Below, piece after piece: positions 1-11,471 of a stretch of DNA of 64,000 bases (positions are counted from its first letter, which is position 1; the number at the start of each line of letters is the position of its first letter). Origin of the DNA: Antilocapra americana (taxonomy: Eukaryota; Chordata; Mammalia; Artiodactyla; Antilocapridae). The DNA is taken from contig ML662449.1 of assembly GCA_007570785.1 (NCBI GenBank), positions 15,943,922 to 16,007,921 of the forward strand, in the 5' to 3' direction. Position numbers and translations under genes: made by a program. The notes beneath the pieces are model-generated. The model saw only the letters and a program-made list of their open reading frames with translations, was not told the DNA's origin and did not search any database.

Positions 1-917
1 AATGGTGATTTTTAAACATTCTTAATTATAAATCATAAATCACATATAGTCATTTCATTATAAACTTCTGAAAGGTTACTAGGCATTGAGATCAATCTCC
101 GCATGTATTAGTATTGATCCAATAAAAAAGAATAAATTACAAATAATATTTCAGCAATCATAGTGCTTTCTTCACTCCTAAAGGCACAGATTGTACTTCA
201 TGAAAAATTGTTATAGTTGCTGTGAGCCTCCATGTTGTTTTAAGCCAATAGTCAAAATTATATTATATTAAATAACTGTGTGTGCTTGGTCTTTTGGGGT
301 AGGGATGAGAAAACACATTTTGCCAAATTTGGCCATTGTGAGTTTAAAGTTCAGAAGCAAATTTAATTCTTCCTGGAAATAAGTGCAATAGAACAGCTGG
401 TCAAACACAATTTACTTGCTCACAGAAATAAACTTAATGATTTCTGGAGGACAAAAAGGCTTACTAAAAAGAACCATAAGAAGTATCAACCAAACTGGTG
501 ACACTTTTGACCTAAAATGGCATTAAACCTTTATGCAACTTTTCCCAGTCCTGAAGCACAAAATTAAAAAAAAAAAAACTATGACGATATAATAATAATA
601 AATAGTCACTCAAAATTTCTTAAACTTAGATTGACAGATAACCTATAATGAAGATTTTTGGAAAGGGTAGAAAAGAGATTATGGAAGAAATAAACAGTTA
701 ATATATTGAATGTTTTCAACATTATCTGCCAAGAAATAAAACTCAGTTGGGGAAAAATATGTTAGAAAAGGATTTGTCTTCAATTTCTGTATGTTTCCAG
801 ACACAGAAATCCAAGGCTTATACCAAATATAAAATGGAGGCACTTTTCTTCAACATTGGTAATGTGTTTTGAGATGTATAAAACATTCACTGTTTCCTGT
901 CCCCCATCCCTTTCCTT
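1..917. other. AT-rich stretch, nothing identified
   Basis: No open frame of convincing length or composition and no repeat family I recognise. There is a short A-run near 567-579. The 71-codon antisense frame at 780-995 overlaps the start of an old L1 fragment and has no protein-like features. Confidence 0.5.
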
Positions 918-1095
918 TTTTAACTTTTTATTTTGAAAAATATTAAATTCACAGAAAGGTATAACAACAGTACAGAGTTCCCAGGTACCTTGCACTTAAC
1001 CTCCTTCAATGAAAACATCTTCAAGTATATAACATCAAACCAGGAATTAGACTGTTACCATACTGGTAACTAAGCTATCAACCTTTTTGGGATTG
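918..1095 (-). mobile_element. Old L1M fragment, antisense
   Basis: The plus strand reads like the reverse complement of an ancient mammalian L1 3' region: a T-rich start, then a stretch resembling the acagaaa...gtacaaag...ttccca series of that family, ending near ctgttaccat. It is diverged by many substitutions and has no coding capacity. The subfamily cannot be set by eye. Confidence 0.5.
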
Positions 1096-1707
1096 TTTTT
1101 TGGATATTTCTTTTCCTCCCCTTCATTTTCAAAGCTCATAGAAGACAACTGACCAGGAAGTATATAATGGGAATGGGGCAGAAGTGGAAGTGGAGGTGCC
1201 CCTTTCTGGGGACCTAGCTGTTAACATAAAGTCAGAAAAGTCTAGGCAGGAATGGAAGCAACCTAAATCTCTATACAATGAAAAGTCCACTCTGTAGTAG
1301 AAAATGGAGTTCAGAATGCTCAGAGTCAAAAAGTCAAAGCCTCAATGGAAATGAGAAACTTGAGAGGGAGCTTTCAACATGACCTCTAAATGTCTTACCT
1401 CTGAACCTAGAGGGCCAGTTCATGTTCAGATACTGCCTAGCCAAAGTTGACACTGCTGAATTAAAATATAAAACATTAGAAAGTTTGGCACACTCAGAAG
1501 ATTACATGAAGATGTGAGGCTGGAGGAAATAGCTATAGGGAAGAAAAAACTGAAATTAAAAGCAAATGAGCTGCTATGAAATGTGCAATGGAGGAGCTAA
1601 GAAAGTATTTCAAAGCAAGTGGGAATAAATATATTAAAGACAGAAGAAACTGACTTGCTAGGATCTAAGCAGTATAATTCTTCTTTCCATAATTTTCAAA
1701 GGTGTTT
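1096..1707. other. Unassigned intergenic sequence
   Basis: No repeat family or coding region recognised. The 66-codon antisense frame at 1129-1329 lacks any recognisable domain. Confidence 0.45.
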
Positions 1708-1808
1708 AAAAAGCATAATCCAGGTTTCTGGAGGGGGAGCATATGTAAACCCATGGTGAAATCATGGCATTGTATCGCAAAAACAATAAAAAAAAAAAGC
1801 ATAATCCA
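1708..1808 (+). mobile_element. Very short 5'-truncated ruminant L1 3' end with target-site duplication
   Basis: About 70 bases resembling the last bases of ruminant L1 (the gtatggcaaaaccaataca-type end, here diverged), closed by an A-run. The insert is bracketed by the direct repeat aaaaagcataatcca at 1708-1722 and again at about 1794-1808. The A tail plus a duplication of about 15 bases is the standard product of L1 target-primed reverse transcription. This is one of the best-defined boundaries in the window. Confidence 0.75.
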
Positions 1809-2784
1809 AGTACTAAAGTTTAGTACCCATATCCCCTATAGTTTCCATATAAACAGAAATGATTTTCTCAAACAAACATAGAAACAACACCCTTCTCCCG
1901 CACTATTTCTCTTCTTAAAAGTGTTTGTTTAAATGTGAATGAAACTAATAACTTTGCACAGATTTTGCCATCTTCTCTAATGTGGAAGTATAACTCACTA
2001 GATGGTAATTCTAAGGTGTATAGTGGGACTTTTCTTTTGGATGACAGTCAATTTTGGTTCCAATAGAGTGACTACTCTCAATAACTGTTTATTTTTACTA
2101 TGAAACTTAAGTGCCAGTCTTAATTGCTTTCAAAACTCTTGACTAGAGACCATCTGGTCTCAAAGATCTATCTGTAACTAGTTTACAAATGCGATATCAA
2201 GCATTCTGTGGTTGTAGCATTACTTGATCTAGTTGCTCGCTATAAATTTTAAGTTCCAAAGTCATTTATAGAGAACTTCCCTAGTTTTCTTTAGTGAAAT
2301 GGAAGAAGAGTATTATTTTTTTCCTAGTGTAAGCTTTATTTTCTAGAAGTTTTTTTTTTTTCAGAGATTATTGGATAACTTTACTAATATTTCAGTCAGT
2401 TTCCTCAGTTTCTTCTAATTTTCTTAGCTTCTTGGATTCTTTACTTCCTAAATTTCTTATGAATATTAGTTCATATCCTTTTTTTAGCAAAAATTTTAAG
2501 TTATTAATCCAGTCATTCTTTTTCCTTCCACAATTTGATTAAAAAATAAATGCAGCTGTTACTAGAAAACAGAATTTAATTGTAACTTGCTGTAGTTATT
2601 TTCACTTTCTCTAGGGAAAAAGGACACAATGAAATTAGAGAAAAAACAAACAAACAACAAACCTTAACAGAAGAGCAAGAGAAAGCACATCATATTTATT
2701 ACTAGACTTCTAGCCTCCAAACCCAGGAAGTTAGGCTGATCATTTCAATCGGTGCTTACAAATTTGTGAACACTAGAGGGAAGT
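1809..2784. other. Unassigned AT-rich sequence
   Basis: No repeat family or gene recognised. It contains short T-runs near 2348-2360. I see nothing that supports coding or an RNA gene. Confidence 0.45.
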
Positions 2785-2950
2785 AGTTTGAGTTGGAATC
2801 TGTGCTCAGTTGTTTCCTAGCTCCGTGATGTTGGGCAAGTAAAATATCTGACTGTGTATCTTCATTTCTTTTTCTGCAAAATAGGAAAATATGACTGTTG
2901 CTTCATGGAACGTTTGTGAGAGGAAAAAATGGAAACAAATGAAGTCCTTA
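2785..2950 (+). mobile_element. MIR SINE (core region)
   Basis: The sequence follows the sense MIR core: a segment like ctcagttgtttcctagct, then gtgatgttgggcaagt, then cttcatttctttttctgcaaaat, matching the family's 'tgtgaccttgggcaagt...cctcatctgtaaaat' order. It is old and diverged. The 63-codon open frame at 2891-3082 partly overlaps it and is not a gene. Confidence 0.7.
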
Positions 2951-3614
2951 CCTAATTGCCTGATAAGTAATACTGCAACAATAGCCAAGTTACTAACCTC
3001 AGCTCATGGGGCAGTACAAAAACAGGGCATGAGCTGGATTTGGCTGAAGAGTTATAGCTTTCTGACCCTATATAGAGATTAATTAGGTGTTAGCTGACAT
3101 TTTACAATATGGATTCATCTATATTTTTAGTCTCACTGATTTGGATAGTATCTCCAGAACAATGTAAAACTGTAGCAACTTTTGTCATGAACTCTAACTA
3201 TAAATGAATGTTCTATTGCTTCAGGGAAAGTGAAATGTTCTGTGCAAGTTTTTAGTAACACCACCTATCTGGTTAAAGAAGCAATCTTCTACCTAAAACT
3301 TGCTAAGAAAAATAAATATCTATTAAATGAGGGGGGTTCAATATTATCACATGATTTCTGAATCACAAGGGAATATCACTTTAAAAAAATCAGTTTATGT
3401 GGTGAATTACATGAACATATTTTGTAATAAGATTTCCTTCACTGTTTGAGATCAAATTCTCTTCAGTCAGGATATATTTACTCTTTCATTGCTTTGAAAG
3501 ACATACTAATACTTTATTTTATGTTTTTGCATCTATTATCTTAAGGTAATATCAGTCTATTAACCTTTTAAAATTAATTTTATCTCTTTACTATCTGTTT
3601 TCATATCAAATTTT
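2951..3614. other. Unassigned AT-rich sequence
   Basis: Nothing recognisable between the MIR and the 3' end of the large BovB. Confidence 0.45.
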
Positions 3615-4206
3615 GTTCAGTTGCTCAGTCATGTCTGACTCTTTGTGACAATATGGACTGCAGCACATAGGTTTCCCTGTCCTTCATCATCTGCTGGAGC
3701 TTGCTCAAACTCATGTCCATTGAATCAGTTATGCCATCCAACCATCTTATTCTCTGTCATCCCCTTCTCCTCTTGCCCTTCATCTTTCCTAGCATCAAGA
3801 TCTTTCCTCCTGAGTTGGCTCTTCACCTCATGTGGCCAAAGTATTGAAGCTTCAGCTTCAGCATCAGTCCTTCCAAGGAAAATTCAAGATTGATTTTCTT
3901 CAGGATTGACTGCTTTGATCTCCTTACAGTTCAAGGGACTCTCAAGAGTCTCCTCCAACACCACCGTTCAAAAGCATTAATTCTTTGGTTCTCAGCTTTC
4001 TTTATGATCCAACTCTCACATCCATATATGACTACTTGAAAAACCATGGCTTTGACTAGATGGACCTTTGTTGGCAAAGTCATATCTCTGCTTTTTAATA
4101 TGTTGTCAAATTTCATATACATTTTCTTCCAAAGAGCAAGCGACTTTTAATCTCATGATTGCAGTCACCATCTGCAGTGATTTTGAAGCCCAAGAAATAA
4201 AGTCTG

Positions 4207-4512
4207 TCACTGTTTCCATTGTTTCCCATCTATTTGTGATAAAATGATTGGATTGGCTGCCATGATCTTAGTTTTATGAAAGCTGAGTTTTAAGCCAGCT
4301 TTTTTGCTTTCTTCTTTCACCTTTTTCAAGAGGCTCTTTAGTTCCTCTTCGCTTTCTGCCATAAGCATGGTGTCATCTTCATACCTGAGATTATTGATAC
4401 TTCTCTCAGTAATCTTGATCCCAGCTTCTGTTTCATCCAACCCAGCATTTTGCATGATATACTCTGCATGTAAGTTAAATAAATCTGATGAAAATTTACA
4501 ACTTTGACACAC
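4207..4512 (-). pseudogene. BovB reverse transcriptase fragment with altered catalytic box
   Basis: An open piece of 101 codons within the near full-length BovB covers the part of the RT palm that follows FNLYAEYIM in intact copies. It contains NNLRYEDDTMLMAESEEELK; related copies in this window read YADD here. The catalytic aspartates are kept, but the alanine before them is glutamate. Upstream and downstream frames are interrupted, so no working protein is made. Confidence 0.85.
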
Positions 4513-4986
4513 TCCTTTTCCAATTTTGAATCAGTCCATTGTTCCACTTCTTACTTACATTGTTCAGTTTTTACTGTTGTTTCTTGACCTGCATACAGGT
4601 TTTGCAGGAGGTAGGCAGGTTGGTCTGGTAGTCTCATCACTTTAAGAATTATTTGCAGTTTGTTGTGACCCACACAGTCAAAGCCTTTAGCTTAGTCAAT
4701 GAAGCAGAAGTAGACATTTTTCTGAAATTCTCTTGTTTACTATGATCCAATGAATATTGGTAATTTGATGTCTGGATCATCTGTCTTTTCTAAATCCAGC
4801 TTGAATATCTGGGATTTTTCAGATCACATACTGTTGAAGCCTAGTTTGGAGAATTTTGAGCATTATTTTGTTAGCATGTGAAATGAGTGCAACTGTGAAG
4901 TAGTTTGAACATTCTTTGGCATTGCCTTTCTTTGGGATTGGAATGAAAATTGATCTTTTCCAGTCTTGTGGCCACTGCTAAATTTT

Positions 4987-5595
4987 TCAAATTTGCTCAT
5001 ATATTGAGTGCATCATTTTCATAGCATCATCTTTTAGTATTTGAATTAGTTCAAATGGAATTCCATCACCCCCACTAGCTTTGTTTGTAGTGATGTTTCC
5101 TAAGTCGCACTTGAGTTTACACTCCAAAATGCCTGCCTCTCGGTGAATGATCACATCATTGTGGTTATCTGGGTCATTAAGATCTCTTTTGTATAGTTCT
5201 TCTGTGTATTTGTGCCACTTCTTCTTATTATCTTCGGCTTCTGTCAGGTCCATAAAATTTCTGTCCTTTACTGTGCCCATCTTTGCTTGAAATTTCCCCT
5301 TGGTATCTCTATTTTTCTTGAAGAGATCTCTAGTCTTTCCCATTCTATTGTTTTCCTCTATTTCTTTCCATTGATCACTTAGGAAGCCTCTCTTTGCTCT
5401 TCTTTGGAACTCTGCATTCAGATTGATATATCTTTCTTTTCCTTCTTTGCCTTTCACTTCTCTTTTTTCCTCTGCTATTTTTAAGGACTCCTCAGATAAC
5501 CATTTTGTCTTTTTGCATTTCGTTTTCTTGGTTATGGTTTTGATTACTACCTCCTGTACAATGTTATGGACCTTTGTCCATAGTTCTTCAGTCAC
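4987..5595 (-). pseudogene. BovB polyprotein fragment, linker to start of reverse transcriptase
   Basis: The 202 open codons begin in the lysine-rich region between endonuclease and RT (KCKKTKWLSEE) and end at the N-terminal RT block (NKASGGDGIPFELIQILKDD). It is the longest surviving open piece in the window. It survives only as part of the broken BovB; no independent start context or promoter is visible. Confidence 0.85.
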
Positions 5596-6904
5596 TCTAT
5601 CAAATCTAATCCTTTGAATCTGTTTGTCACTCCCACTGTATAAATTATATTATTTAGGTCATATCTGAATGGCCTAGTGTTTTTTCCTACCTCCTTAATT
5701 TCAAATCTGAATTTGGAAATAAGGAGTTCGTGATCTGAGCCACAGTCAGCTCCTGATTTGTTTTTCTTTTTCTTTTGCTGACTGTGTAGAGCTTCTCTCC
5801 ATCTCTGGCTGCAAAGAATATAATCAATCTGATTTCAGAATTGGCCATCTGGTGATGTCCATGTGTATAGTCATCTCTTGTGTTTTTGTAAAAGAGTGTT
5901 CACTATGATCAGTGTGTTCTCTTGGCAAAACTCTTAGCCTTTGCCCTGTTTCGTGTTGTACTCCAAGGTTAAGCTTGTTTGTTACTTCAGTTATCTCTTG
6001 ACCTCCTACTTTTGCATTCCAGTCCCCCAGGATGAAAAGGACATCTTTTTTTTTTTTTTTTTGTATTGGTTCTAGAAGGTCTTATAGGTCTTCACAGAAC
6101 CATTTAACTTCAGCTTCTTCAACATCAGTGATTGGGGCATAGACTTGGATTATGGTGATATTAAATGGTTTGCCTTGGAAATGAACAGCGATTGTTCTGT
6201 CGTTTTTGAGATTGTACCCAAATACTGCATTTCAGATTCTTTTGTTGACTATGAGGGCACTCAAATTTGTCTAACTGATTCTTGCCCACAGCAGTAGATA
6301 TAGTGGTCATCTGAATTAAATTTGTCCATTCTGGTCCATTTTAGTTCACTGATACCTTAAATGTTGATGCTTACTCTTGCCATCTCCTGTTTGACCACTT
6401 CCATTTCACCTAGAATTCATGGACCTAGTATTCCAGTTCCTAAGTGATATTGTTCTTTACATCATCAGACTTTACTTTCACACCAGACACATCCACACCT
6501 AGGCATTGTTTCTGCTTCGGCTCAGCTTCATTCATTCCTTCTGGAGCTATTTCTCTACTCTTCTCCAGTAGCATATTGGGCACCTATCAACCTTGGGAAG
6601 TTCAACATTCAGTGTCATATTTTTGCCTTTTCATACTGTTCATGGATTTCTCAAGGCAAGAATGCTGAGGTGGTTTGCCAATCCTTTCTCCAGTGGACCA
6701 CGTTTTGTCAGAATTCTCTGTCCATATTGGGTACCCCTATATGGCATGCCGCACAGTTTCATTGAGTTAGACAAGGCTGTGAACAGTTTGGTTAGTTTTC
6801 TGTGATTGTGATCTTCATTCTGTCTTCCCTCTGATGGATGTGGATAACAGACTTGTGGAAGCTTCCTGATGGGAGGGACTGGCTGTTTGGAAAATCTAGG
6901 GTAG

Positions 6905-6984
6905 TTGCAATACTTTGAATTTCCAGCAAGTTCCCAGGTGATGTTATTACTGCTACTCCAGAAACAAGTCTTGAGAACCACTAG
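6905..6984 (-). mobile_element. MER5A-like hAT transposon fragment, antisense
   Basis: The plus strand carries the reverse complement of the MER5A start: caagttcccaggtgatg followed after a short interval by gagaaccact, i.e. AGTGGTTCTCA...CATCACCTGGGAACTTG on the minus strand. This is a non-autonomous hAT-Charlie element, non-coding. It abuts the 5' end of the large BovB. Confidence 0.7.
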
Positions 6985-6989
6985 TTAGT

Positions 6990-7197
6990 GATTCTAGAAC
7001 TAGAAGGGTGGAGCTAGATCCCTAATTCTGTCATCTCTAAGTTATGTGAATTTGAGACAATGGTTAATATCTCTGGGCCTCAGTTTCTTCATCTACGTAA
7101 AGGAGATGGTAGAATTTTTGTATGAGATGGCATGTGTAAATTGCTTAGAATAGTGCCTGACACATATGTTAAGTGCTCAGTAATTATTAACTATATT
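6990..7197 (+). mobile_element. MIR SINE
   Basis: A well-preserved MIR core and tail: tctctgggcctcagtttcttcatct, a purine-rich segment, then ttgcttagaatagtgcctgacaca and tcagtaattatta. It is an ancient tRNA-derived SINE from before the ruminant split. Confidence 0.85.
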
Positions 7198-7228
7198 GAT
7201 TTTATATTGGCTATAATTCTTAATTATA

Positions 7229-7450
7229 GCCATTCTCTGGTGGTTCTATAGTAAAGAATCTTCCTACCAATGCAGGAGACACAGGCTTACAGGCTTGATC
7301 GCCGGGTTTGGCAGATCCCCTGCAAAGGGAAATGGTGACCCACTCCAGTATTTTTGCCTGGGAAATCCCATGAACAGAGAAGCCTAGCTGGTTACAGTCC
7401 ATGGGGTTGCAAAGAGTCAGACACACCTTAATGATTAATCAACAACAACA
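7229..7450 (+). mobile_element. Bov-tA SINE, sense
   Basis: The tRNA-derived head (ctggtggttctatagtaaagaatc) is followed by gatcccctgcaaaggg, cccactccagta and ccatggggttgcaaagagtcagacaca, the usual order of Bov-tA. It ends in a CAA-rich simple tail. The Pol III box B region is mutated. Confidence 0.9.
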
Positions 7451-8461
7451 ACAAATATTTAGTTGCAAACACTGATACATCCAACTCTTTTTTAGACTAT
7501 TTTTGTGCGTGTGTGTGTTGTGATACGGAAAGACAAAGCACTGAGAGAGAGAATCTGAACTGCGATTCTCAGAATAGCCAAGAAGAAGTTCATGAGGTAT
7601 AAGAAAATTATGAGCAAAGCCTTAGTAGAAGATTCAAACAATCGTATAATGAACACAAAGAGCCTCATAAGGGAAAAAAAAAGTTTTCTGTGAAAAGTGG
7701 AAGAAAACAAGGAGGATTTTTAAAGTGGCAGAGTAGAGGTCAGAAAGTCAGGTAATTTTTAATAAACATGGCACTGGATCTGAAATGTACAAAATCCAAG
7801 ATGGATGTTTTCAAATATAAAATTATCACTACTTTATTGGTAGTTAACATGATCCACAATTTTCTCAGTCATTTTATTTTAGTTTTTGAAATATGAAATT
7901 GACATAATTTCCAAAATTTAATTTGAGGTACAAAACATATAAAAGTATTTACCTTGTTCTTTGTGAATATGCTAGCAATAAAGTTGAAACTGAGGAAATC
8001 TGGACATTTATTACTTCACATGGAGCATCTGCTTTTTTTTTTTTAGGAATGGGCTGTGCTGTACCAGAATTTCATTCAAATCAGGTTTATTTTTTTTTTT
8101 CCAAAAAAAAGTAACCACATAACTGGATAGTATCTAAAGATACAAAGGAATCAGTTTTGGTATGATTAATACTCTACCAACTGGCCCATTTGCAGCTTAG
8201 ATCCCCTGCATACTTAGATTTCAATTTAAAGGAAATATTCCTTTCTGTTTTTAACAGCATCACTTTATTCTAATCTAAAATGATATGAGGAAAAAAATAC
8301 AGTAGTGGTATGATTTCCAACATAAACAGTTTTACATAAAAGATCATTCTGTGGTCCCTGTAGTAAGAATGTACTCCTGATTAGTTTTGCATACCTCATA
8401 AGTCAAAGGGCAACGTAATAAAGTCAAATTAACATTGCTAGGATCTACATAAAGGACAAAT
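7451..8461. other. Unassigned AT-rich sequence
   Basis: No gene or confident repeat. It holds a short GT run near 7500-7520 and T-runs near 8034-8044 and 8088-8100. The small open frames here (7492-7710 antisense, 7923-8114 sense) have no recognisable similarity. Confidence 0.45.
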
Positions 8462-8590
8462 ACTTTTCTAGTGTTTTCCAAACTGTGGTCTGTGGGTGCC
8501 TGCCCCAGAATCACACAGGATGTTGCTGAAAATTTTAGGTCTTTAGGCATTTCCTAGGACCACTGGCTCATAATCTCTGGGAGTTCAACT
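8462..8590 (+). mobile_element. Probable MER5-type hAT fragment
   Basis: The order ttttccaaactgtggtctgtgg, ccccagaatcacacaggatg, then ataatctctgggag resembles the sense strand of MER5A/B (AAACTGTGGTCTGTGG...CAGAATCACCTGG...AATCTCTGGG). It is divergent, so the subfamily is uncertain. Confidence 0.55.
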
Positions 8591-9545
8591 CATAAATCAA
8601 TTATCTTAGAGATATCATGATCACTTTCTCCTGAACCTGTAACTTCCCAATGCTTATAAGTGCAGACTTCCTAGGAGAAACTGTGCAGTTAAAAATAAAA
8701 GGCATTTCCTTCCTGTAGGTTAGGAACTGTGCAAATAAATTAAGTTTGCCAATCAGTGATAAAATACTTGCAGAAAGAATAAAGCATGCATTAATAAATA
8801 CAATATTCCATAGTTTAGCTTGAAAAGCACTATTTTCATGTATGACAGATTTAACATAGAAAAATCTTCCAACTATTAATAAATTAATAGTTGAGTCTTA
8901 AACATGATTTGAAAAACAGTAGAGAATGTCTACAAAATTATTCTCTTTATATACATATCCTTAACTTGAAAACATCTAAAAAGTTGTCATATTGCATGCT
9001 AACAATACAAGAAATATTCTATGGCTTGTTTGTATATATTATTCTAGTTGAGAAACTGAATTACCTTATATATTTGTTATATATTACATAGTATAAATTA
9101 TATAAAATTTTCTCCTTTTCCTAAAGTCCATCATACTGTCATAAGAAAATAAAAGTGGTCTCAAACATTCTTTTTCTGTGCAAAAATATATTTGTGTGAC
9201 TATATAGTAAATACCTAGAAGTGAGTGTACTGGATATTCTTTTTCAAAATGCCACTAAATAACTAAAAAACCATTATAACTTTTATGCTCATCAAAACAT
9301 TAAAACAACCAACTCCTTTCCCAATTCCCATTCACATTGGCTGTTAATAAACTTTTCCATTTTTACCTTACATATAAATAGACATGATATATTTTTGTTA
9401 TAATTTGAAATTATTTATACATTGGTATGCTTATCAGCTATTTATGTATTTATTGACTAATTTGCTACATGTCTGTTTTACTTTCTCTTATTGGTTTCTA
9501 AGAGCTATTTTATGTAAAACACTTCACCCTCTTGCTGTCATATCA
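8591..9545. other. Unassigned AT-rich sequence
   Basis: No gene, RNA gene or repeat family recognised. TA-rich around 9030-9110. Confidence 0.45.
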
Positions 9546-10042
9546 ATTCAGTTCAGTCACTCAGTCGTGTCCAACTCTTTGTAGCCCCATGGACTGCAGC
9601 ATGCTAGGCTTTCCTGTCCATCACCAACTCCTGGGGTTTGCTCAAATTCATGTCCATCTATTCGATGATACCATCCAACCATCTTATTCTCTGCCATCCC
9701 CTTCTCCTCCTGCCTTAAATTTTTCCCAACATCAGGGTCTTTTCCAATGAGTCAGTTCTCCATATCACGTGGCCAAAATATTGGAGTTTCAGCTTCAGCA
9801 TCAGTCCTTCCAATGAATACTCAGGACTGGTTTCCTTTAGGATGGACTGGTTTGATCTTCTTGTAGTTCAAGGGACTCTCAAGAATCCTCTCCAACACCA
9901 AAGATAAAAAGCATCAATTCTTTGGAGTACAGCTTTCTTTATAGTCAAATTCTCACATCCATACCTGACTACTGGAAAAATTAAGCTTTGACTATACAGA
10001 CTTTTGTCAGCAAAGCATTATCTTTGCTTTTTAATGTCATAT
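9546..10042 (-). mobile_element. BovB 3' end, 5'-truncated, antisense
   Basis: It begins at ttcagttcagtcactcagtc and proceeds through the usual C-terminal region (reverse complement of the CESW...LLRVPW...SILKEISPEYS... coding stretch) and stops near 10042. About 0.5 kb is retained, the common 5'-truncated form. Frames are disrupted. Confidence 0.92.
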
Positions 10043-10280
10043 ACTTGCCAGTTTTTTCAGCTTTGTTATTTGCCTTCAGTTTGGTTTATTAAACCATCAA
10101 TAAAAGAACTTTAAAATTTTATGTAATCAAATTCATTAATATACCCTTACCTGCCTTTCATTTATGTGTCACACTTAGAAATTGTTCTATGATTTTCTAG
10201 GTCTGAAATCTCTAACTTTTTAATTTCCATTTTTTAGAGCTCTCATAAATTAATAATAATAGCTAATTATATGTTATATT

Positions 10281-11103
10281 CAGTTCAGTTCAGTTCAGTT
10301 GGTCAGTCATATCCGACTCTTTGCTACGCCATGAATCATAGGACACCAGGCCTCCCTGTCCATCACCAACTCCTGGAGTCTACCCAAACCCATGTCCATT
10401 GAGTTGGTGATTCCATCCAGCCATTGAATCCTCTGTCATCCCCTTCTCCTCCTGCCCCAAATCCTTCCCAGCAGTAGGGTCTTTTCTAATGAGTCAACTC
10501 TTTGCATTGACACTGTTTCCACTGTTTCCCCATCTATTCCTCATGAAGCGATGGTACCAGATGCCATGATCTTAGTTTTCTGAGTGTTGAGCTTTAAGCC
10601 AACTTTTTCACTCTCCTCTTTCACTTTCATCAAGAGGCTTTTTAGTTCCTCTTTACTATCTGCCATAAGGGTGGTGTCATCTGCATATCTGAGGTTATTG
10701 ATATTTCTCCTGGCAATATTGATTCCAGCTTGTGCTTCTTCCAGCCCAGCATTTCTCATGATGTACTCTGCATATAAGTTAAATAAGCAGGGTGACAATA
10801 TACAGTCTTGACGTACTCCTTTTCCTATTTGGAACCAGTCTGTTGTTCCATGTCCAATTCGAACTGTTGCTTCCTGACCTGCATACAGGTTTCTCAAGAG
10901 ACATGTCAGATGGTCTGGTATTCCCATCTCTTTCAGAATTTTCCACAGTTTATTGTGACCCACACAGTCAAAGGCTTTGGCATAATCAATAAGGCAGAAA
11001 TAGATGTTTTTCTGGAACTCTTTTGCTTTTTTGATGATCCAGCAGATGTTGGCCATTTGATTTCTGGTTCCTCTGCCTTTTCTAAAACCAGCTTGAACAT
11101 CTG
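10281..11103 (-). mobile_element. BovB, antisense, with internal deletion
   Basis: The 3' end starts with repeated CAGTT units (10281-10300), runs about 225 bases into the 3' region, then jumps directly to the C-terminal flank of the RT (join near 10508). It continues to a 5' break near 11103. Compared with neighbouring copies, about 0.4-0.5 kb of the C-terminal coding region is missing. The remaining RT segment is open over 189 codons. Confidence 0.9.
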
Positions 11104-11110
11104 GTTGCAA
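10541..11110 (-). pseudogene. BovB reverse transcriptase core, open for 189 codons
   Basis: This is a partial RTE reverse transcriptase. Blocks visible in order: QAGFRKGRGTRNQ, the finger/palm block DYAKAFDCVGHNKLW, GVRQDCILSPCLFNLYAEY, the catalytic YADDTTLMA, then LKSLLMKVKEESEKVGLKLN. One family-typical residue is altered: RQD rather than RQG in the 'GVRQGCILSP' block. The endonuclease and C-terminus are absent, and the first residues come from flanking DNA. Openness is best explained by recent age; there is no sign of a host promoter. Confidence 0.88.
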
Positions 11111-11145
11111 ACACCTTATTTACATCTACTTTTACTTGGTTTATG

Positions 11146-11355
11146 AGGCTTCTCTGGTGACTCAGACAGTAAAGAATCTGCTTGCAATGCAGGAGATCCA
11201 GGTTCGATCCTTGGATCAAGAAGATCTTCTGGAGAAGGGAATGGCTGTCCACTACAGTGTTCTTGCCAGGAGAACCCCATGAACAGAGGAGCCTGGTGGG
11301 CTACAAGATGGGGTCACAAAGGGTCAGACATGGCTGAGCGACTTTCACTTCCCTT
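11146..11355 (+). mobile_element. Bov-tA SINE, sense
   Basis: A full-length copy with tRNA-derived head (gcttctctggtgactcag) and a perfect-looking Pol III box B GGTTCGATCC at 11201-11210. It carries the body cttctggagaaggga, cactacagtgttcttgcc, and the tail gcgactttcacttccc. Box B is better preserved here than in most copies in the window. Confidence 0.93.
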
Positions 11356-11471
11356 TACTAGGTATCTTGTTCCTCTCATTCAGAATAATTGCTTCACCAA
11401 CTCACAAGGGTGATTCATGCAAATAGCTTAGATTGTTTAGAAAGCAGGAGGAAAATTAAAAGTATTCATCA

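Larger units (their letters stand above)
3615..6890 (-). mobile_element. BovB (RTE-clade LINE), near full length, antisense, inactive
   Basis: The copy is about 3.28 kb, close to the full length of BovB (about 3.2 kb). On the minus strand it runs from a 5' leader near 6890 to the 3' end at 3615 (the gttcagttgctcag signature on the plus strand). The product would be one polyprotein with an APE-type endonuclease and a reverse transcriptase that copies its own RNA, and in trans SINE RNA, at a nicked chromosomal site. Visible motifs are GDWNAK (about 6003-6034) and ADCGSDHELL (about 5725-5750) of the endonuclease, then TTNKASGGDGIP of the RT (about 5060-5090). The RT catalytic box reads YEDD rather than YADD (about 4370-4381). 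The frame is broken into pieces at 4987-5595 (202 codons), 4207-4512 and 3931-4122, so it is dead. The leader resembles the L1 5' leaders elsewhere in the window. Confidence 0.93.

Noticed and set aside
3645..3893. Sense-strand open frames over BovB copies (serine/leucine-rich proteins, also at 10584, 27685 and others)
   Set aside because: They are opposite-strand readings of BovB coding sequence and recur at every BovB copy.
10541..11110. Host gene or domesticated reverse transcriptase
   Set aside because: Sequence, neighbouring 3' tail and repeated occurrence in the window show it is an internal part of a BovB copy. No host promoter or exon structure is seen.
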